From contig VZTI01005559.1 in the NCBI GenBank assembly GCA_013397865.1, positions 2,669,781 through 2,733,780 on the forward strand: DNA of 64,000 nt, read 5' to 3'. Under the pieces are notes generated by a model, which ran no database searches, was not told the DNA's origin, and was given only the letters and a program-made list of their open reading frames with translations. This document shows, piece after piece, positions 12,101 through 24,860 of the stretch. The translations under genes were made by a program, and so were the position numbers. Source of the stretch: Struthidea cinerea. Taxonomy: Eukaryota > Chordata > Aves > Passeriformes > Corcoracidae. Position 1 is the first letter of the stretch. Each line of letters begins with the position of its first letter.

Positions 12101-15100
12101 TAAACCTTCCCTGGCGCAGCTTAAGGCTATGTCCTCAGACAACCAAAACTGCTGGCAAGAGCCCAGTGGACTGGATCTCTTTGGAGTGATCCACTCACAC
12201 AGATTAACACATCTCAGGCAGAATTAGATGTAATCTGCAAGTTTTTTGGGTACTAATTCATTGTGGCAAGAGGTTGGTGTCTTCTACAACAGCCCAAGCT
12301 TTGAGTCAAAGGCACCTGAGCATTGCTGGTGACAGCCTGGTTTGGGGTGATTACATTCATCCAACTGTACTTCCCAAGGAGACAAGCCAGGGGTGGGGAA
12401 GGGGCCTCCTGTGCCAGTGACAGCACTGAGGTGAGGAAGGGACAAGGTCAGGTCAGCAGGCAAGGTACGGGAATGCTGTGCTGCTCAGATCCAAGTGGCT
12501 AAGCCTGACGGCTTTTACTCTCTCTGTTAGTATTGTATTTGGGAACAGTATTTTTGGTCATCTAAGGACACTTGGACAGGGACTTTATCCCAAATCTCAG
12601 CATGCCAGAACTTCAGATGAGACCAAAAGGAGACACCTTCACCAGGAGGATGACAGTCCTTTATCAAGTAGTTATCATTTGAGGAAAAATCTGGTCATCG
12701 TCACCAGCAGGACCAGCAATCCCTTATGAAGCAGGTATCACCTTGCACCTACCAGTTGAGAGCTGCTGTTCCTCACAAAATTTCCACCTGCAGTGCTATG
12801 TGCAACCCAAGTCAGCGCTGATCAGTGATCTCAGGTTCCAAACAATCCCAGTTGCGTACATCCCAGCTCCGCTCCTGGTGATAACACTGCATGCATTAAT
12901 TGCTAACCAATGTTGTTTCAAGTCGTATGTACGCTTACATAACCTCATACCATATAATCAACACACTTCTTGGCACGAAGAAATCAATCATTCTGATCCC
13001 CATCACAGAAATATACCTCAGCTCTCTACCGTGTCACGAAAACAACATAAAAAAATTAGAATTTCCAACCTCCACACCTGCTAACGCCCAGCACAGCTTG
13101 ATGTTCCTGGAGATGATGGCTCATTTAAAACCTCTGAATGACACATGACCACCACTGGCAGCCAGCAGCAACCAAAATCCAGCCATGTCCTACTGCTCCA
13201 GCACAGAGAAAAAATTATGATTATGGGGGGGTGTCTGAGGGAAGAAGGGAGGCAAGGAGGGAAGCGGGGAAGGAAGGTACATGATGGAAATAGAGCCCTT
13301 TGCACTGTGTTCCCTTCCCCCATCCCCATCTCTCTCCCCACACAGCCCACAGCCCCATCACTGGGTGTTCTTTTCAAGCCTGGGAACAGAGACTCACAGT
13401 CTCCTCTGGAGGCAGCAGGCTGTGGTTACTGATCCCATACCCCCACACTCACTTCCCTCTTTGCTTTGCTCCTGCTGCACCTCTGAAAGAAGGTCCATAG
13501 ACAGGTATGGCCTGCACCTTCGAAGCAAGGACAGAGGTACTTGTGGGAAGGTGGCAGGGGCTGAGAGACCTGCAGGACCCATTACTACAGCTCCGCAGGG
13601 GCTGTGGCTCGTGGCAGAAAAACAGCCACGACACCGTGCTGCTGCCTCAGGCCTGTGTTGACCCTGCTCTAAGAGCCATTCCTGATCCTGCAAGAGCAAG
13701 TGCTTGATCAGGGGCGCGGGAGCTTGTGAGGAGGGCAGGATGCTTTCTAACAGACACTGGTAGTGTTGAGAACTTTGGTTTCTAGGGGACAATGTGGCCC
13801 TGTTATTCCCACATTCACTTACTCCTCCTCTTCCATGGAGGTGATCCCCTCCATGGAGTAGCAACATCCTCTTGTTTTTCCATCCAGGGAGCACTGTGAG
13901 GACAGGTGCCTTTTTTCCTAAGGGGAAAAGAAGGGGCCCCCTTTTCCCCCAGCACTGCTTGTTCCAACAAGCACTCTGAGGTGCTTGGCACATGCAAAAA
14001 TATGGGGCAATAAAATCACTACAATGAGAGACCTATCCCTGCCTATCCCTTGTGAGTCTTTGGGCCAGCCTTCTCTTCCTTCCGGCCCTCCACAAAGGCT
14101 GTCCTCATCCAAAAAATCGGAGAATGAAGAGCAGAAGGCTATTTCCCCAGTTTGCAGCCAGTCTTTCCCAGCCCACCACCACCCCAGCCACTACAGACTT
14201 CCAACTCCACAACCACGTAAGGAGTGGACTGTGTGCCTCTCAAAACACCCAGAAGCAGAGGGATGCTGTTGAACCCCCACATGTTGCAGTGGGGCCCAGC
14301 CCTCGTGTGACAGCTGCCAGACTGGATGCACACCACAGCCCACTGGGATCCCTTGGCTTCCCCTCTAGGAGGAGGCAGTGCCACAGCTCAGCATCCTCGG
14401 GACTCTGGTACCCTCTGCTGGCCCTGAATGTTTCTTTTGCTATTGAAACCTCTCCTGGGGTTTTTCAGCCTGAAAGCAGACACAGGCACCAGCCTCTCCA
14501 CCACCTGCAGCAGCTGTGCTCACCCAGCATTGCAGTCTTCAAAGGCCCCCACCAGTGCTCTCACAGCCAAGCACCGCAAATCTTTGTGAGAACACTCAAG
14601 AGAGCCAGCACTACTTTGCTAGAAATAATAGAAACCTGCCAAGTTTTTAAGTGCAAGTTTGTGCAGCAAATGCAGAAGGATAAGTAGCTGCACAAGGGCA
14701 CCCTGAGGCAGTGTCCAGGAGAGGCTCCTGGTGTGTGGGACAATCCTCCCCACGGCCATTGGCATAGATGGAGGAGGTGGCAGGGACTACTTGGAGGACA
14801 GCACATAGTTCAGGGGGATTATCCTGCATCCACATCCTCTATGGAGCAAGCAGGGAACTTTGCCCATGCCTCCAGCAAGGCCTTCACACAGCCCTTTAAC
14901 ATTGCAGGGTAAAGGGTTTCCCTGCTGCAGCCCTGGGAGAAGGCAGAGGGGTAAGCAAAGAGCAGGGAACAAGCAGCAGAAAAGTAATTTCCTTCTCTGC
15001 CACCTGCCGAGGGGGAAGAAAGCAGCAGACTGCACACAGGGACCGGGTAAAGTGCCTCCCGCACTGCTGAGCCCAACTGGACAGCCTGTGCCAACAGGCT

Positions 15101-15300
15101 TTATGCCTTAATAGACAAACCCTGAGTGAGAAATTAGTTACTGCCTTCAGGGCTGTTGGTGCTGCCCATGAGGCTGGAGCCTGACTGAGGGCAAGTGCAT
15201 AACAGAGCGCAGGCAGGAAGGACACCTCTTTATCCAAAATCCTGCACCACCTCCGAAGAAGGAAGGGATTCCATCCCCTCTGCCCCTCAGGGCCAAAGAT
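9200..15300. other. Intergenic sequence downstream of MCM5
   Basis: Apart from the CR1 fragment at 11.9-12.2 kb, nothing is identified. Frames of up to 211 codons (13.4-14.7 kb) occur on both strands, but they are rich in Pro, Ser, His and Cys, overlap each other and show no domain. Confidence 0.5.
11885..12160 (-). mobile_element. CR1 LINE 3' fragment
   Basis: It begins at the typical 3' terminus of CR1 read on the opposite strand (TCACAGAATCACAAATCATC, then AGGTTGGAAAAGACCTTTGAG). It continues through the conserved 3' region with CCACCTCCCTGGGCAGCCC and TTCTTCCTGAAGTCCAAC. The 5' boundary is vague because similarity fades near 12150. It is a truncated, diverged copy without a reverse transcriptase domain. 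Confidence 0.88.
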
Positions 15301-15321
15301 CCCGAGCTACCAATATCAGTT

Positions 15322-15327
15322 TTTATT
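15322..15327 (-). terminator. MCM5: MCM5 polyadenylation signal AATAAA
   Basis: TTTATT on the plus strand reads AATAAA on the minus strand, about 240 nt past the MCM5 stop codon. It implies a short 3' UTR of roughly 260 nt ending near 15300. No transcript evidence is available here. Confidence 0.65.
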
Positions 15328-15568
15328 TTAATACAAACTAAAAGCTTTTGGAGTCCAAAGAAACATGGACATGACACAGCAACAGAGCACACAAGGGAAA
15401 CCCTGACCACCTGAAACCCTGGTTCAAGATGGAGGCCTGGGGCTGTTTGGCTCCCCAAGGAAAAGCTTCTTTCAGGAGCAGGCCCCAGCTCCCTGGGGCA
15501 CTCTGCCTGCTCCTGGGCAGGTGTCAAGCAGCAGCAGCAGCTCCCTCCTGGAGCTTGGGACAGGGAGG

Positions 15569-18500
15569 TCACTTGATGCGGTACAGGACTTTGCGCTGCA
15601 TGCGGTGCTGGATCTCCCCCCGCCGCATCATCAGCTGCAGCACCTTGTAGATGGCATGTTCTGGGTACTTCTGCAAAAGCGGAGAGCAGGGGAAGTTGAG
15701 CCAGCACAGAATAGCGGGCAGGAACCTGCAACCTCTGCTAAAGCCTGGCTATGACTCTCTAGAAGGAGCGAGCCCAAAAGTCCAAGACACTGATGCTCCC
15801 TTCCCCTTCCACTATTTCAGGTCTGACTGCAGCCAGTGTCACAAATCAAACGGTTCTGGTTTCAAGGTTAGGACCCCAAACCAGCCCCAGACCTCAGAGC
15901 TTTTGCAGAAATTCGCCTCAGTTCCCTTAAACTCTGCAATCACTTTGCACACCATTCCCTACAAACAACTTTAAAGGCATGACCAAAAAGGCTCTCCAGT
16001 CAGCTCTTGAGGAAGGGGTTTCATGCCCCCAGCAGCAGCCTGGGGTCCCTGGTTTCACAGCCCAGCCCTCCATGGGGTCCCTGACCCACCTGCCGCATGA
16101 AGTCCTGGACGATGCTGTGCTCCGACACCTGGGAGCCGATGGCAAAGCGGCGCTTGAGCTGCTTCTCGATGCGGGACAGCATCTCTTGGTCCTCCTGTGT
16201 CGTGAAACCTTCTGCCCCTGCAGGGAGACACTATGTGAGCTCTCTGTGCTGCCCAGATGTTACTCTCCAAGACAAGGTACTCACCTCCTGTGCCTTCCAC
16301 CACACCTGCACAGCTTAGCTTAGAGACTTTAGGGAACCCATGAACAACTCCACCGTCAAAGGCTGTGGAGCACCAACCACACAACTGAACGTGGACCTGA
16401 CCGCTGGAGCTTTCCTCAAACCCTTTGTTCCATGCTGCTGCCCAAGAAAACATTGTCTTCACCCCCACAGAGAAAGACATTAGAGGATTAATAGGTTGGG
16501 GAACCACCTCCAGCACCAGACTCTGCCCTTGGGACCACAAGGGGCCAGATCAGCTCTCCCCTGACCAGCACAGCAGACCCTCAGTGTCATTTGCCCTTAC
16601 CGTCCCTGTGAGGCACAGCCCCACAGCCACGACAGCCCCTTGCTGCCACAAGCATTGCTTTGTCTTTGCTCAGGAAGGAGATCCAGCACCTGCCCCTGAC
16701 AGCCAGGTCACGGGACAGGAGCACGACTCTCCCTGCCTTGAGCAGCCAGGCCCAGCATGACTCTCCTACCCGCAGCACAAAACACCCCCTCCTTACCTGA
16801 CAGGTTGCCCGACATGGCCGCATCAAGCGTGGACACCTGGAAGAGCCGCAAGGCCTCCTCAACATCTGCCTCAGTGGCAAAGGGCTGAAGCCTCATCTTC
16901 GCCAAGGACTCGGCAATGCGCACGATGGCCTCCAGCTGCCTGCGGCCACAGGAGACATTCCCTGCTTTCTACTGCAGCTACAAGGGCGTTTTCTTCCCCG
17001 ACTCCTGCCATCCCCACCTACTCCACTCCAGGCACCTCCTGCCTCCACTCACAGCACTTTCAGTGTTGTCCTGCTCAGGGCCACACCCTCACACCCCCTT
17101 CCTGGGTTACCCCAGAGTAATGCAGCCCCAACCCCAGAGCTGTTGGTGGGCGAGGAGGGCGTGCTGCTCACCGGACGGTGATGGGGATGCTGGAGCGGCG
17201 GTCGCTCTCCTGCTCGTGCTGGCGGGTGCCGCTGCGCATCAGGATGTAGCGGTTCTTCAGCTTCTCCGCCGCCCCTGCCGACAGCCGAGGGCCGCACTTC
17301 CTGCAAGGGGGGACGGGAGCTGGAGGCAGCGCCACTGGGGAGGGTCCCCTGGGCACCCCTCCCTTCGCTGGGCTGTGCTGCAGCACCACTGCGAGCTCCT
17401 CTTGCCTCCCACCACTGCCTCCCACCGCACAGCCCGGGTGCTGCCAAAAAGACACGCCCGTCACTCACGTCCGACAGAAGGAGATGAGCTTCTTCAGCTT
17501 GTTCAGCTCGATCTCGCCCTCCACGGCCTGGGTCTGCGTCAGGGCACTGACGTGTAAGGACATCACGTGCTTGGCCAGTGTCTAGGAAAGCAGAAGGCAA
17601 TCAGCAGGAACCCCCCTGCCTCCTCCTCCCAAAGAAAGGGGCACCGTGAGTCCCAGCTGCATCCGCGCGGCTCAGCCCACCATGTCTCGCTCCTCATTGT
17701 GCTCATCCTTAACGATGAATATCATGTCAAATCGGGACAGGATGGTGGGCATAAAATCAATGTTCTCCTCGCCCTTGGTCTCATCCCAGCGCCCAAAGAC
17801 GGAGTTGGCAGCTGCCAGCACGGAGCAGCGGGAGTTGAGTGTGGTGGTGATTCCTGCCTGTGGGGGAAGGCAAAAAAAGGGATGGTGTCAAGACCACCTC
17901 CGTGTCACAGCAGGGCAAGAAGGCCATTAATTCAGTGAAAGGTCCAAAGCTGTTTTCAAGGACTCATCCTCAATCACTTGCATTTAAACAAAGCCCCACA
18001 AGTAGCACCAATTGCTCTGCAATGGTGGGGCTGGACCCACATGACCTTCTGAACAGGACTGGCTTCAGCTGAGACTTGAGCACTGAGTAATTTCATTTAA
18101 AACTTCTTGTCAAAGGCAGAGACAGAGGAGACCTAATCCCAGGTTTGTGACCTGAGACAAACACTGGGCAGCCAGGACTGAGTCCTCCTGGGCAGCTCTG
18201 GCACAAAGCATAGGTTTGCAGGAGCAGCCTGACAGCGACCAGCAAGGAGAAGCCATGAAATTCAGGCTGCCCAAAGCCTTCAGGAAGGGCTGACTAGTCT
18301 CAGATCAGAGAAACCAGCAACCATCAGTACCACTGCCTGGACTCTAAAATGGGCAGTTCTGGCAAAAGATGTGTGACCACTGGTTGCTGGGCTCTCAGTT
18401 TCCCACCTCAGGGCAGCATGCATCAATCCACAGCTCACCTTGGCAATGGAGATGGTCTGCTGCTCCATTGCCTCATGGATGGCCACGCGGTCATCCTCCC

Positions 18501-21500
18501 GCATCTTTTCATCCCAGGTGAGAGAAACCGGGCAAGGAGAAAAAGTCACCATCAGTCACCTCTGCCAGACCGCTGCTACACGCCTACTGAAGTGACCCCC
18601 AACATAAAGCTCTGTGAGGACCTCCACCCAAGAGAGCAGGATGTAACTGAATTCCCTTGCCACCCCATCCTTGACCTTCCCTGAAAGGAAGTGAGGCAGT
18701 CTCAAAGGAGCTGCCCTTTCTCCTGCAGCTCTGGGCTCCCCTGGGACAAGCTGGCATCCCAAGGGCTCTCCTTCCCACTCCCACATAGGCAGCCCCACAG
18801 GTACCTTGTCGAACTCATCAATGCACACCACTCCCCCATCTGCCAGCACCATGGCTCCTCCCTCCATGAAGAAATTCCTGGAGGAAGGGTCGCGGATCAC
18901 TGAGGCTGTCAAGCCGGCAGCGCTGCTGCCTTTTCCCGAGGTGTACACCTAGTCATGTGTGGGACAAGGAAAGGGACAGCACATCAGCTGCTGCAGCACC
19001 CAGGAGCCCCCTGCTCTAGCTGAGACAAAGCACCCCTGGCTCCGCAAAATCCAGAGCTCCTGGGGGAAACGCAAGAACCTCCAGGAACAGCCCTCAGCAT
19101 GTGTAAGAAGCAGCTGGGTAGAGAGCAGGACTATTGCCTCATCCCAAGCCTCGGACTAAGCAGCTGTGACACACCGGAGGGCATGCAGACACACAAACAT
19201 AGATATTAAGTACAGAACAGGGAGTGATTCATTGTTTGGCGGGCTGTTGCATTAGCTTTGTTTTCCCCTGGAGGGAACAATACAGTCAGAGGCTGAGTTT
19301 AATAGAGACCACAAAAAACCACAGCTGAAAACCTAATTCTATGCCTTGGCTCAGGCTGGAGGTCCGTGCTTGAGCTGCAGTCAACTTAATTTGTCCTGAC
19401 CAGCCAGCCCCTCTGCTGATCAAGTCTCAACAATAAACAGCAGCACCAGGCATGTCTTTGGACATCTGCAAACAGCCTGGCTCATAGCATAACAGAAGTC
19501 ATGACCTGCTTCCCTCCCTCATCCCTCATCCCTCATCCCCCATCCCTTCTAAGCTAGTACTGCACACGGCAGTTCACACCTCTGCCAGCAAGCCCACCTG
19601 TGGATGCACAGGCAGGTGTCTGCTGTGACCACAGTCATGTCACTGGTGCTAGACAAGGGGCAGAAGGGAGAAAAGGGGTGCAGTACAAGTGGGCACCTCA
19701 AGCCACGTACCCCAATGGGTGAACACTTCTCAACGAACTTCAGCAGTTGGGATTTGGCCGTGCCAGGGTCCCCCAGCATCAGCAAGTTGATGTCCCCTCT
19801 GCGAGTCAGGCCATCCGGGAGCCTGGAGTGACAGAGTTGGAAAGAAGAGAGGGAGGAGAGATGGTGATCCTTTATTTTGATAACAAAGCACTGACTTTGA
19901 TAACAAAGGCTGACTCTTCCCCACCTCTTGCGGGAGCCTCCAAATAAGAGGCAGGCGATGGCCTTCTTGATGTCAGTGCTGCCATAGATGGAGGGAGCAA
20001 TGCTCTTGGCAATGGTCTCGTAGATGTTGGGCATGGCAGCAAGGCGACGAAGTTCCTCCTCTTCTTGAGGGGTCACCGAGCCTGTGAAGCTATGTCCTGT
20101 ACAGGGGTGAGGGGAATGACGCAACAGTGAACAAATGGATGTTTTAAAGGAAATTATACCACTCCCCCTACACACACTACAACCAAAATCCCCTCCTGAA
20201 GATCAGGCCAAGTGCCACCAGGTGGGAAGGGTGGAGAGGGCAAGCATCTGCTAACCCAGCAAGGCAGGCTGTGTCCCTTAGAGGCTGGTAAGAAAAAGGA
20301 TCTTGGGCAAAGCAGCTCTGCAGGAACCAGAGGGAGAATTACAGTCAGGACCATTTTTTAAATACAATTTTAGCCGTGGACTTCAGCCGGGATCCTCAGG
20401 GATGGCTTAGCAGATTCTCACTAAGATCAGTAAGACAAAATCATTTAAACACCCCGGAGGACTCAGGCTGAGACCTCCTCATTTAATATCATTGAGAAAA
20501 AGTCCTACAGGACACAACTAAGAGCCCAGGGCAAGTCAGACCCCTGGAATGGCTTGAACCTTCTGCTATATAAACACCAAAGACCAAGGCTGTGATTTCA
20601 AACAGTCCTTGCTGAGGGATCAACTTGTTCAGGAACAGGGTGGGGAGTGTCTCCCAACACCAGGCTACCAACGCAGACCAAATGCAGACCCAAAGCAGCC
20701 CTCACCTGAGCCCTCCATGTCCACCTGGATGCCCACCACGCGGATGTAAGCGCTCCGAATTCCCACCCCCACATTGTAACGGCCTTTGTTCTTGCTCTGT
20801 GCAGATTTCTTGATGGAGTAGATCCCCATGATAGTGACTCTGTTCCCTGGGACAACTTTGTCACACAGGTACCTAATAGGGGAAAGCAGAGGATGGTAGT
20901 GGGAAAGGATGGCACCAGCAACAGCCAGCAGGGTCAGGGTGGGAAGGCTGTGCCAGTACCTGTCACAGTACAGCTGCAAGTGCCGGGGCATCTCCCCGTG
21001 CGGCACGGCGTCCGGGGACTCCTGCAGTTTCAGGACCTGGAAATCCACACACTTGCACTTATCTGGCATGATAAAATAGGGGTCCAGAGGGCACCTTGGG
21101 CGACCAGCTTGTTCTCTGTGCAGAGAGATCAATCAGGGAAGGCTGTTAGCACTCAGGAGCCACTCCTTGGAGTGCACCTGTAGAGGGGACAGCAGTGACA
21201 GCAAGGAGCAGCTGCCCCTTCCAAGCAGTGCCGTATCAGCAGGTAAGGGCAGACACATGGGGCCAGACCAGAGGCTACCACGCCCTCTGTCTTGTCTTCA
21301 CCAGCTGCCAAGTGTGTACATGAGAACAAGCCAGAGGCAGGGTGACACTTGTCTGAGCACTCTCCCTGCCTCCCTCCCCTCCCCTGCTAGCTGTAAGCAG
21401 GTAGGAAGGTAATTCATTAATTACACAGAAGGTAGCAGAACAGACTCAGTGACACGGCAGGGCATTTTTCTTTACAACCTCATGCACAAAGCAAATGTTA

Positions 21501-24259
21501 AGTGGTTTCTGGTGAGAAAGCAATTAGCAACGTGACAAGGCTGACATCCACCTCCCAGTCTCTCAAGACATATCTGCCTTGCTAGATTACAAGCTCTCTG
21601 AGACAAAGAGCAGCTCCACATCCTGCTGCCATCTCAGAATGGCACAACTGATGCCCGACTCCATGCAGGGCTTTCAGGGAGGGCAACACGAGAGTGCAGA
21701 TACACTCACGCAGACAGGAATCAGGAGCGAGGTGCTGTACAGACCACGCACAAGAATGATTCCTAGCCCAAAGCCCTCTCAAGCTGCATTAGAGTTCAGA
21801 TGCAGAAAATAAATACGGGCAGGTATGAGCCAAAGACACAACCCACCAGGACTGACTGCCTTGAGAGCTACAGCACAATGGCAGCCTAGTGCTCACAGTT
21901 CTCACAGGCACCAAGAGCTGTAAAGCAGGATAAAAAGGCTAGTAGAAAAGCATCCCTAAGGAAGGTAACACAAAACAGCCCCGTCAGGAGGTGGAAGCAA
22001 GGAGTTTCTTTGGAAAAGAGGAGAGCAGCTTAAGACAGCATTATGGGAGAGCTGGAGGCAGGAATGGACCCTTATGTACAACAGGCAAAACTCCCTATGA
22101 ATAAAAAGAACTCCCTGGACATGGTCACTCAACACTGCAGGCAGCACTGACCATGCAGGGTCACAACCAGCATGCCACAGATGGACAGAGCTAAAACTCG
22201 CCAGCCACAACTGCACGCTGGCACATGGGCAGCAAGAAGGGTGGAGGCAGAGCAGTGCAGATGCTGGTGCCTTGTACAACAGGGAGCAGATTCTGCAGTG
22301 GATGGGATGTAGCAGGAGCAGGAGGAGGGAATGCAGTCTTTTCTCCCCCTCCAGCCTGCTGGTGCATGCCCTTGTCACTCCTTACGTGTTGCACTTCCTG
22401 GGCAGAGCGTAGCCCTCCAGGCCCGGGCGCACCGCGATGTTGCTGATGGTGTTGCGGCAGCTGCGGCACTGGATGGTGATTCTGGTGGCTTTGGCTCTCA
22501 CAGGGGTTGCTGCAATTACAATCCCGGGGATCTTCACAAGGTGGGACATCTGGTCAGACTGAAAGGGAAAAGGTGAAGGGACAGTGAGAAAGTCATCAGT
22601 GGAGGATGGAAGGGAAATTACAAAGCATGAGAGCAAAGGACAGAACACTCTGTGCAGAACATCACTAACAGCAATAATGTCCCTGCAGCAGGAACCAGCT
22701 GCAGCCCTTTGCAGTCAGATTTAAGCTGCAGTGTATCACTGCTTGTAAATTTGTCTGTGACCCATGTCCTGAGCTATGTGACCAGGTAGCAAAAGCTCCC
22801 CCACAATCACACCCACACAAGCACCGCTCTGCGTGGCAGCCGATTAACTTCGTCTCACCTTCAGGCTGCGGATGTTGGCCGCGTTGGCATCCGACCTCAG
22901 CATCACTTGGATGTCCTGGAGAGTCTCCTCCCCTGAGGGACGAGGACGAGTGACCTCATCTGCGACTTCTTTTGCCGCTTCTTCCAGCTAGACAGGGAAC
23001 AGCTGTGCTTTAATGGGTCTGTCACACCAGAACGTCAGGGCTGCTCTCGAGATGTGACAGTGTTCTAGGTTGCCAACCAGGTTGCCAACCTCCTCCCTTA
23101 CCAGCTGCAGGTGCTCTGCTGGTTGCTTGTACAGATAGTCCGCGAGATCTTCATCAAAGCTGGCCAAGTCTTCCATCTCCACCTCCACCCAGTACTGCCC
23201 CAGGTTATAGTGCCGTTTGAGCTCATCCCTGGAAAGCAGGAAGCAGCAAAGGTTTGCAGGGCACCAAGCACCAGTCACCCATGGTGGCCTTAGAACGAGC
23301 AAAGATCAGAAAAGGCAGGTTCTGCAGGTAGTACTTGGTTTGGAAAGCAAACAGGGAAAATTAGGTGAGTGCTAGGAAAAGTGCAGGGGAACCTGGGCAA
23401 TCTTTCACCCAAGCCCACTTTAAAAGGTGACATAAGACCAGGGCCACCAATGCTTGCAGTGGCAATGTAAAGTATTTACTAGAGTTATGTGACCAGATAA
23501 ACAATGAGAAAATTTCTATGTAGGATAGTTATTATCCTAAGATGCAATTTAAAACAAAGGAAGTAATAACAGAACAGACAACCTTTTCCTTAAAAATGCC
23601 AGGAGTCATGAAATTCAGAGGTGAAAGACTGTTCTAGCCCTTGATTATGACATATGTTTTCTCACAGTTGTGTCTCAAAACTGCACAGGAAAAGGGATGG
23701 CCAATGGAACTTCATAGACTTGGGAAGCACAAGTGGAGAGTGCTGCATTGATTTTAATGGATACAGACAATACTCCAGACCAGAAAGCACTACAGCTTCA
23801 GAGACAGACCTTGAATTTCAGAACTAAGTGCAAGCCTGGCAGTGTGGATCCCTCTATTGCTACCTTTGCCACTGGCTGGATGCCTAAAAATTTGTGAGAA
23901 CACCAGACCTCTGCTTTTCTATCAGGTTAAATACGAACATCTCTTAATACTGACCTTTTACGGCCCATGAGAAGAGACAAAGTGGCTACTGTGTATGTGG
24001 GGTGTGCACTGCAGGGGGGAGGTTAAGAGCAGACTGGATGTGCAAGTGGGGATGGGTAAGGCTCAGAAGGAGAAAAGGGGCCACAGCAGCACCTGTATTT
24101 GAAAGTGAAGCCCGTCCGGTCCGTGCCCACCCGGTACTGCCGCAGGAACTCCTTGAACCGCTTCTGCAGCTGCGACTTCCGAACCTGCCCCTCGTCCACG
24201 GACGCATCTCCCCCCAAACTGTCGCTGTAGTAAATTCCAGGGTCGTCGAAGCCGGACAT
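15569..24259 (-). CDS. MCM5: DNA replication licensing factor MCM5, 16 coding exons, complete
   Basis: Subunit of the nuclear MCM2-7 replicative helicase; its ATPase site pairs with a neighbouring subunit. Coding exons, in transcript order: 24093-24259, 23102-23228, 22859-22987, 22386-22558, 20960-21115, 20706-20872, 19925-20096, 19711-19822, 18805-18948, 18439-18504, 17681-17857, 17469-17581, 17172-17300, 16797-16939, 16090-16217, 15569-15670. All junctions are GT-AG and in phase. They sum to 2205 nt, or 734 residues plus TGA, the same length as human MCM5. The start MSGFDDPGIYYSDS matches the family N-terminus. Visible motifs: zinc-binding cysteines near 172/175 and 197/207; Walker A GDPGTAKS at 381-388; Walker B CIDEFD at 443-448; sensor-1 Asn about 489; arginine finger SRFD at 512-515; C-terminal winged-helix region ending VLYRIK. 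No break or missing catalytic residue is seen. Identity is secure; splice positions were assigned by hand. Confidence 0.98.
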
Positions 24260-24424
24260 CGCCGCTGCTGCTCCGCTGCGAGGGCGAGAGCGCTCGGTCA
24301 GCTCCCGCCGCCTCCTCCCCCCGCCCCGCACCAAACGCCCCGCGGGATCGCCCCTCGCCTACTGCTCCGCACGCCACCCCACACGCTGGCCGCGGTCTTT
24401 CCCCGCAATGCCCCAGGGACTCCC

Positions 24425-24478
24425 GATCCCGATCCCGATCCCGATCCCGATCCCGATCCCGATCCCGATCCCGATCCT
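24425..24478. repeat. (GATCCC)9 hexanucleotide microsatellite
   Basis: Eight perfect tandem GATCCC units and a final GATCCT lie between MCM5 exon 1 and the assembly gap. The plus-strand frame gives alternating dipeptides such as Pro-Ile and the minus-strand frame Asp-Arg, so the apparent ORFs across it are artefacts. It is probably length-polymorphic and lies in the MCM5 promoter or 5' UTR. Confidence 0.95.
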
Positions 24479-24514
24479 CTCCCGCCCCGCACCTCGCTCC
24501 CCGCCGGAACCCGC

Positions 24515-24608
24515 NNNNNNNNNNNNNNNNNNNNNNNNNNNNNNNNNNNNNNNNNNNNNNNNNNNNNNNNNNNNNNNNNNNNNNNNNNNNNNNNNNNNNN
24601 NNNNNNNN
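24515..24608. other. Assembly gap, 94 N
   Basis: A run of N inside the GC-rich MCM5 promoter island, just after the hexanucleotide repeat. Open frames crossing it are not meaningful. Confidence 1.
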
Positions 24609-24712
24609 ATTGGGCCGCGGGCGCCCTCCCGCCCCGCCCCGAGAGGGAGCGCGCGGCCCCGCCGCCGCCGCTGATTGGCCTGGGCGCTCCGCCCCCTGCC
24701 CGCCCCGAGCGG

Positions 24713-24724
24713 TTTGGCGCGAAA
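24713..24724. promoter_or_regulatory. E2F-type site TTTGGCGCGAAA
   Basis: A near-palindromic match to the E2F consensus (TTTSGCGC on both strands) about 455 bp upstream of the MCM5 ATG, next to CCAAT and GC boxes. MCM genes are classic E2F targets induced at G1/S. Function here is inferred from the motif and its position. Confidence 0.6.
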
Positions 24725-24860
24725 TCTGGGAGCGAAGAGCGGGGGGGAGGCGAAATGGCGGGTGGGCGGCACCATTGCGGCGGTGCGCGCAGGGGGAGCG
24801 GGGGATACCGTTGCGGGCGGGGGGAGCGACCCGCGCGGTGCGGGAATGAAGTGAATTAAT

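Larger units (their letters stand above)
24093..24860. promoter_or_regulatory. MCM5 CpG-island promoter
   Basis: The first MCM5 exon and its upstream flank are very GC- and CpG-rich, with several GC boxes (CCGCCCC-type) and inverted CCAAT boxes (ATTGG) at 24609-24613 and 24674-24678. The stretch is interrupted by an assembly gap at 24515-24608. The transcription start cannot be placed from sequence alone. It must lie upstream of the ATG at 24259, and initiation from several points of the island is likely. Confidence 0.7.

Noticed and set aside
13394..14687. Frames of about 200 codons at 13.4-14.7 kb on both strands
   Set aside because: They overlap each other, have low-information Pro/Ser/His/Cys-rich composition, no splice-supported partners and no recognised family.
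1..15300. RASD2 exons expected by synteny
   Set aside because: No RAS-like G-box motifs or RASD2-type sequence are seen in any frame; the gene presumably lies left of the window.
15147..15731. 194-codon minus-strand frame over the MCM5 3' end
   Set aside because: It is a shadow frame over the last MCM5 exon and 3' UTR; the real frame ends VLYRIK-stop at 15569.
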